Positions 20,946-21,755 of a stretch of 21,755 nucleotides of DNA are shown here, piece by piece. Source of the DNA: Cudoniella acicularis (Eukaryota; Ascomycota; Leotiomycetes; Helotiales; Helotiaceae). Each line of letters opens with the position of its first letter. Within the stretch, counting starts at the first letter, position 1. Both the position numbers and the translations under genes were made by a program. The stretch is from assembly GCA_013054445.1 (NCBI GenBank), contig JAAMPI010000980.1:1-21755 (forward strand). Reading direction: 5' to 3'. The notes under the pieces were generated by a model, which made no database searches, was not told the origin of the DNA, and worked only from the letters and a program-made list of their open reading frames with translations.

Positions 20946-21524
20946 TCACTGCGCACCTGTCCCCTCCGCCCAATTCTCCTCCTGACTAAACTCCCTATAC
21001 CCCTTCCCCTTAACAAAAGTATAACACCAAGGCCCCTGCTCCTTCTTCTCCGCAAGCTCAACATACATCTCCGCCGCCGCCTCCCCACTAACCGGCACCG
21101 ACGCATTGCCGTTTTCCTGGCGCTGATCAACGTAGTAGAACCTGTTCATCTATCATCAGCCTCTTCCTTCCCTTTCCCTCCCCTCCCATATGCACCCCCC
21201 CTAAAAACAGAGAAAAAAGGAAATAGGAAAAAACTTACTTAAACCCCTCCTCCCCATAAGACAAACTAGCACAACACATCAAATGCGCCGTCGCACTTTT
21301 CCCCATCCCAAAAGCAACCACCGCCGGCCGGGCACTAACATTCAACTTATTCCCGGTACTAATAAATGCTTTCGGCGATGAAGAAGGGAGGGTTCTGAAG
21401 CCTTTTACTGCTGCTTGGGCGGCGAGGAGACACGAGGTCGTGTTTACGGCGAAGTCGGAGGTGAATTGGGAGAGGGTGATTGATGAGAGGGGGTCCGTTG
21501 GGGAAAGGAGGGTGCGTGCCGCTC
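20946..21524 (-). CDS. Short-chain dehydrogenase/reductase, C-terminal exons (5' part not visible)
   Basis: These are the last two exons, 21524-21239 and 21141-20946, of a Rossmann-fold NAD(P)-dependent oxidoreductase of the SDR superfamily. The intron between them is 97 nt (GTAAGT donor, GAACAG acceptor) and joins EEGFK to FYYVDQR in phase. Visible features: AARTLLS after the fourth strand, DFAVNTTSCLLAAQAAVKGF in the fifth-strand/helix region, FISTGNKLN with the catalytic-type Ser, then AFGMGKSATAH and a C-terminal GPWCYTFVKGKGYREF. The usual catalytic YxxxK reads FGMGK here, so the Tyr is replaced by Phe. The acceptor at 21525-21526 (CCCCTTTAG) shows an exon upstream, which must carry the N-terminal nucleotide-binding glycine motif. 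I found no convincing donor between 21527 and 21755, so that exon is probably beyond the window edge. The substrate cannot be inferred. Confidence 0.87.
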
Positions 21525-21755
21525 CTAAAGGGGGATGGGGGTTAGTGTGTGTGAGAGGGAAAGTGGGAGGAGAGAATGAGGTTGGAGGTGTTGATGTGAG
21601 GCGTAGATGAGGGAATAGTGAAGTGGGGAAAAGAGGGAGGATGGGACTGCGGGTCTGTTTGTGCATGTCTCCTTTCTCCAGGATGCTTATACAAACAATT
21701 GCAACACCCACAAAACGAGGACAAACCCCCAACTTCCCAAAACACTACCCACTCT
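21525..21755 (-). other. Probable intron of the dehydrogenase gene running off the window
   Basis: The minus strand is rich in C and T and ends CCCCTTTAG at 21525, a good acceptor. The open frames here (for example 21542-21745) are low-complexity translations of that composition and do not resemble an SDR N-terminus. If it is one intron it exceeds 230 nt, longer than any other in the window. Confidence 0.45.

Overview
The window looks like nuclear DNA of a filamentous ascomycete (Pezizomycotina; Leotiomycetes is a guess only). The basis is short GT-AG introns of 46-97 nt, a HET-domain gene, a fungal hexose transporter, a fungal-style three-finger C2H2 protein, and TA-rich blocks between genes that resemble repeat-induced point mutation (RIP) relics. 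There is one ambiguous base (N at 8200) and one homopolymer frameshift in an otherwise intact transporter, so this is probably draft assembly.

Layout, left to right. 1-1281: non-coding. 1282-3077 (-): MFS hexose transporter, three exons, with one extra base in a T7 run at 2508-2514. 3078-6447: mostly non-coding, with a possible small single-pass membrane protein at 4627-5049 (-). 6448-7596 (-): a C2H2 zinc-finger gene whose finger cluster only appears after splicing a 66-nt intron; its first exon is unresolved. 7634-11018: a gene graveyard with an N, a dispersed inverted 17-bp motif, a coding-like relic at 8708-9181 (+), an acidic relic at 9764-10018 (-) and a strongly TA-rich block at about 9230-9660.

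11019-12203 (+): an intronless 394-aa protein of unrecognised family. 13049-14172 (+): a distant relative of it, broken by in-frame stops. 14173-15224: non-coding with a TA-rich block. 15225-18246 (+): a complete three-exon HET-domain protein of 968 aa, with a long SR-rich and charged insertion. 18643-19968 (-): a two-exon multi-pass membrane protein of 421 aa, convergent with the HET gene. 20946-21524 (-): the C-terminal two exons of a short-chain dehydrogenase/reductase whose 5' part is not visible.

The genes do not form an obvious pathway. The HET protein fits non-self recognition and cell death, and the transporter fits sugar uptake. The zinc-finger protein is a likely regulator with no visible target. 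The most novel material is the two-member unknown family at 11019-14172 beside the HET gene, and the unrecognised coding relic at 8708-9181. I found no tRNA, rRNA, CRISPR array or intact transposon.
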